Shown: positions 60,057 through 64,000 of the stretch, piece after piece
How the letters are laid out: every line of letters begins with the position of its first letter
Numbering within the stretch: position 1 is the first letter of the stretch
Assembly (NCBI GenBank): GCA_027625915.1
Contig: JANTQA010000070.1
Coordinates: forward strand, 6,577,001-6,641,000
Origin: Anaeramoeba flamelloides
Taxonomy: Eukaryota > Metamonada > Anaeramoebidae
Direction: 5' to 3'
DNA length: 64,000 nt
Notes under the pieces: generated by a model
Databases searched by the model: none
What the model saw: the letters and a program-made list of their open reading frames with translations, nothing else
What the model was told of the DNA's origin: nothing
Position numbers and translations under genes: made by a program

Positions 60057-63000
60057 CGCTTCTAAATTTAAAGATCTTGAGACAATTAATTTCTTTTGGG
60101 TTGGTTTTTGAGAAGTGTTTATGAAAGATCGGTTTCGTTATTTTTATTTTTTAAAACCAAATCGACAAAGAAAAATTAAATTAACAAAAGCTAAAAAAAA
60201 AAAATAAAAAATAAAAAGAAAAGAAAAAGAAAAAGAAAAGGAATATACGAACCTGAAGGATCTTGAAGGAAGATTGAAGTAAAAAAACGTCATCAGTTTG
60301 AAAAGCTAAATGCAAAGGATTATATAAATGGGTATCGATCTTTTTATGATTGACAAGTTTGTTACTTTTTTAGGATAATTTGTTTTGTTTTGTTTTTTTT
60401 AAAAGTGGATTTAATGAATGCTTGAGAATTATTTTATTGTTTTAGGATTTGTTGAATGCAAAATAGTCGAATTAAAAAATATTTATACCTTTCTATGAGT
60501 TTAATTAGCTCTTTTGTTCAAAGAAGAGTTTTGTAATTATAAAAAAAATTAAAAAAAAAAAAATTTATGAATTAATAAAAGCAAATCAAGACCAAAACTA
60601 AGGCTGTTTTCAAACCAATTGCTATTTTTGTTTCCTCGAATAGTTGTTTGTATTTTCGATTTTTGTTACAATGTTTTTTTATATCAACATAAATTAGTTT
60701 GATTAAATACAAGATTGATTTACCAAACATTAAATTAAAAAAAATAAGTTTGTCACTTTCAAACTTTTTATCATTTTTCAATTGTAAGTGGGATTCAAAT
60801 CATCAACAGTCTTGAGTAAAACAATTGGCTTTGGAGAAAAAGATATCAACAGTAAGCAGAAATCAAATTGTTTTTCCCTCTGTTATAAAAAAGTTTTACG
60901 AGTTATTTTTCTGACTGTCAAATTTTTAGAACTTAAGGTTGACAATCGTTTGTAAAAATGATCAAAGAATATGTTGTATTAAGTGTAAATCATGTTATTT
61001 TGGTTCATATTTGATGAATTTTTAACTAGGCATAGATTTTAAAAGTGGTTTACAATTAGCTATATTTGCTATTTATTTTTTATTAATTTAGTAAAAGAGA
61101 AATAAAATTTCAATTGACAACCTAAAAGTCAAAATTTATGATGAAATGCATTATTAGTCTATTAGCCTTTACACTCTATAATTTGAAATTTGGAAAAAAA
61201 AAATAAATTCATTTTTTGATTACTTGAAATCACTATAGAAATTCATTAGAATATAAAGATCAATCTGTAAAGAATAAAAATAACAACTCACAACTTTAAC
61301 ATTAGATAAAAAATATATACCATTTCCAAGATCATAAAGCGGAATTTATTAGAGTAAAACTTGATAAAAGTTTCAATTAGCAACTTTAGAAGTACCAACC
61401 ACATTTCATGCTATGTGTGGGTTGTATAACAATGCTACAAGACAAAAAAAATTTAACAAAATATTTGTTTATATTGAAGAATTGTAAACATATACATTTT
61501 TTTTTTTAGGGTATAGGGGAGAAGAATTTATTTTAATAAAACTTTTTGAACCTTTAAGAAACATTTGAAATTGATTTTTGTCCTCTAAGTGTATCAAATC
61601 TTAATGATGATTTTAAAGTATATTTGTACCCTTATATTTAACTTGATAATACTTGAATATTTGGATTATTGCCAAAAAAGTAGGGAATTTTGGATTTTAA
61701 AACCTTTTAAAGAACAATTTTGAATTTTTTTTACAAAATAGTTATACTCTACTTACAAATTTTAGAAAAAAAAAAACGGAAAATTTAAAATTTTCTAAGA
61801 TCTCTTTACTTATTATTCCAGTAGACCAATATTTAACTCTGTATTAATTGAAATAATCACCACAATACATAAAAAAAGAATAATCCTTAAAAATGATCTA
61901 AATTAAATTTCAATTATATATTTGTTTTCGATCAATTTTTTTTCAAATAATTTTTTTTTCTTCTTTTACATACTTTATGACTCATTATTACTTTTTTTTA
62001 AAAAAAAAAATGAATTATGATGTGATTCTAAAGAACCTTTCATGTTGTATATTTTTAATAAGATAGATGGTAGTTATTTCTAGGTAATAGTCAATTTTTT
62101 ATTAGATGATTGTGAATTAAACTCAATTACGATATTAAATTTTTATATTTTTTTTTTTTTTTTTTTTTTTTGAATTTTTCATAATTTTATTTCATTTTAC
62201 TGTTAATTATTCTGATTAAATTATTCGATTTTTTATGAAGGGTTTCTGATAGAGAAATTAAAACCACATAATATAATTTTTTATTGGTAATCATAAAATT
62301 TAGTAATATGACTTTTATTTCTCAGATCAAAAAATAATTACGATTACAACAAAAGTGTAAAAAGGATAGTATTTTTTTTTTTTTACTAACTGATTCTCTA
62401 ATTACTAGATCACTAGTAAATGCAATATCTATTTATATAAGAATTTTTTAGACAAAAATACTTTTTAAAAGATTCAAAAATTTTAAAAACAAGAAATTAT
62501 CCATACAAGTTAATATGACCCTGTTCAAAATTATAGTTTAAATTATATAAAATTTTTATTAATGATTTTTTGGTAAATGGAATTGAATTGAGAACGCTAA
62601 TCTTGTGAAATAAAGAAGATTTAGATTGCTTTTTCTTAATTAAAAAAATGATAAATCTCCAAAAGATAAAATAATAATTATTAGTGTTTTTTTTTTTTTT
62701 TTTATGAATTTATTTACTCCATAAAACAGAATTTAAAACCAATAAAACATTAAAAATATTATTAAATAGACTTTCAAATCTTTTAAAATAATTTCAAATA
62801 TTTTTATACTTTATGAAAAATTAAAATATACATTTAGAATTTTATCACTTTTTAACTTTGACCACTCATGTTTACCATCCAGTAAAGTGTTTTACTAATC
62901 CTAAATTGCTTATTAAAAGGATTTTAAAACTACAACACTTTTAATTATCTAAAACGAAAAAATTTTTATTTTGAAATAGAAAATAAATTATTTTTTTATA

Positions 63001-63151
63001 TTCAGTATCAGAATATCGGGAAAATAGAGCTATCTTAATACCCATTTTTTTTTAAGTATTAAATTTAATTTTTTTTGCAGTAATTTTTTTTTGAAAATTA
63101 AGTAGATTCGAAAAAAATTCATTGATAATTTTTGAATAAAAAAAAAACATA

Positions 63152-63349
63152 TAGTCAGTTTCACTTTTAATACAAAATATTTTAAAGATATTTAAGGAAC
63201 GAAAAAAAATCTCAAATTAAGCTAGAAAATTCAGAATTTTTTTATTCACAAATTGTTTTACTAGTTTCAAATTTAGTGTATTAAATTGAAATTTTTTTAT
63301 GCCTTAAATTTTGTTCAGAGTTTGTTTCTTAAAAGTGGAACTGGCTATA
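63152..63349. mobile_element. mariner-type MITE, copy 7
   Basis: Left end TAGTCAGTTTCACTTTTAA and right end AAGTGGAACTGGCTATA. Inner blocks are more diverged than in copies 4 to 6, so an older insertion. Confidence 0.8.
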
Positions 63350-63689
63350 CCGAAAAAAAAATTAATTTTAAAATGAACAAAGTTACCTACATATATTTTT
63401 TTTTCCGAAATAATTAACAAAATGATTAAATTGTTTTCCAAATAAAAAAAATTAAAAAATAATTTGATATATTTTATATGATAGTTTATAAACATATTAA
63501 CATATGAAATTAAAAATTCAACTATTTTAAATTAAAAAAAAATAATCATTATATAAATTATTTTTGATAATAGTTTTTATGAAGAATAAATTCTGAATTA
63601 ATATCGGGTTGATATAATTTCTGATAAATATATTATCTAAAAGGTAATATTTATTAATTTTTGAGTATTATATTTAAGGAACTAGAATC

Positions 63690-63724
<35 letters not shown>

Positions 63725-63837
63725 AATTAAATTTAATAGAAAAAATTAGGATTTTTAAATCTTATCTTGAAATTGAAAAATAGAAGTAAAAAAATATGAA
63801 AAATTAAAAATATTAATTTTATATTTTTTTTATTTTG

Positions 63838-63862
63838 AAGGGAGGAAACTAGTTTCCTCTTG
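63838..63862. repeat. short palindrome, copy B (gaggaaactagtttcctc)
   Basis: Flanks 'gaaggga...' and '...ctcttgtaac' match the 9759 copy ('ttacaatcg' after it), so similarity extends beyond the palindrome itself. Confidence 0.7.
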
Positions 63863-64000
63863 TAACTAAAAATATTAGACTTAGAGTTTTAAATGTTCCT
63901 TATAAAAATAAATTTTTATTTTTCAAATATTATATGCGTTTTGTATATATTTGTAAAGTTCATAATTCAGTATTGATTTCTAATTATTTAAAAAAATATT

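Larger units (their letters stand above)
60057..64000. other. region upstream of the BIG-type gene to window end
   Basis: The first 250 bases hold the likely 5' UTR and promoter of the ARF-GEF gene, with A-rich runs at 60185-60240. The remainder is AT-rich without a supported gene. It contains a half-copy of the 24.5 kb inverted repeat at 61107-61175, a MITE at 63152, an (AT)n run at 63693-63721 and the second copy of the short palindrome. A small hairpin (aaccacat...atgtgtgggtt) is at 61398-61427. Confidence 0.6.

Overview
The window looks like nuclear DNA from an AT-rich, free-living unicellular eukaryote. Protein-coding genes carry canonical GT-AG introns (113 to about 2000 nt, T-rich 3' ends). 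TAA, TAG and TGA all act as stops, so the code is standard. Low-complexity N, Q, K, S and E tracts are common, and non-coding DNA is long and strongly AT-rich. The gene set (SAR1, p24, BIG/Sec7, ribosomal uL18, MPDU1) is generic eukaryotic. An amoeboid protist, for example an Anaeramoeba- or amoebozoan-like lineage, would fit, but that is a guess from style, not a proven placement.

Layout. 149-495 (+): last exon of the small GTPase SAR1, cut by the window edge. 1818-7427 (-): giant multi-pass membrane protein whose N-terminal third contains eight membrane segments with a repeated Asp. 11392-12826 (-): four-exon gene (model built here) for a 278-residue membrane protein that carries the same segment type. 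17581-18539 (+): three-exon p24 cargo receptor. 23674-24295 (+): small type I membrane protein, probably two exons. 29751-31139 (-): three-exon 60S ribosomal protein L5 (uL18) with an acidic tail. 35678-38515 (-): MPDU1-like PQ-loop protein with a 2 kb intron full of satellite-like repeats. 45775-46733 (-): two-exon polyQ and acidic protein of unknown function. 54710-60056 (-): BIG/Sec7-type ARF-GEF with HUS box and Sec7 domain, broken into two frames inside an A-rich tract.

SAR1, p24 and the BIG-type ARF-GEF all serve ER-Golgi and trans-Golgi vesicle traffic, and MPDU1 serves dolichol-linked sugar use in the ER. I read this as an ordinary, loosely packed set of housekeeping genes, not an operon-like unit.

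The remaining roughly 70 percent is intergenic and contains several repeat families recognised by eye. There are eight copies of a ~200 bp palindromic TA-flanked MITE with CAGT...ACTG ends (Tc1/mariner type). There are three larger foldback elements, a modular palindromic composite repeat with a 10-bp satellite, a dispersed ~1 kb family with five copies or fragments, a diverged ~0.6 kb direct repeat, a decayed LINE reverse-transcriptase fragment, and long (AT)n runs. I found no tRNA, rRNA or CRISPR array. All identifications come from reading motifs; no database search was possible.
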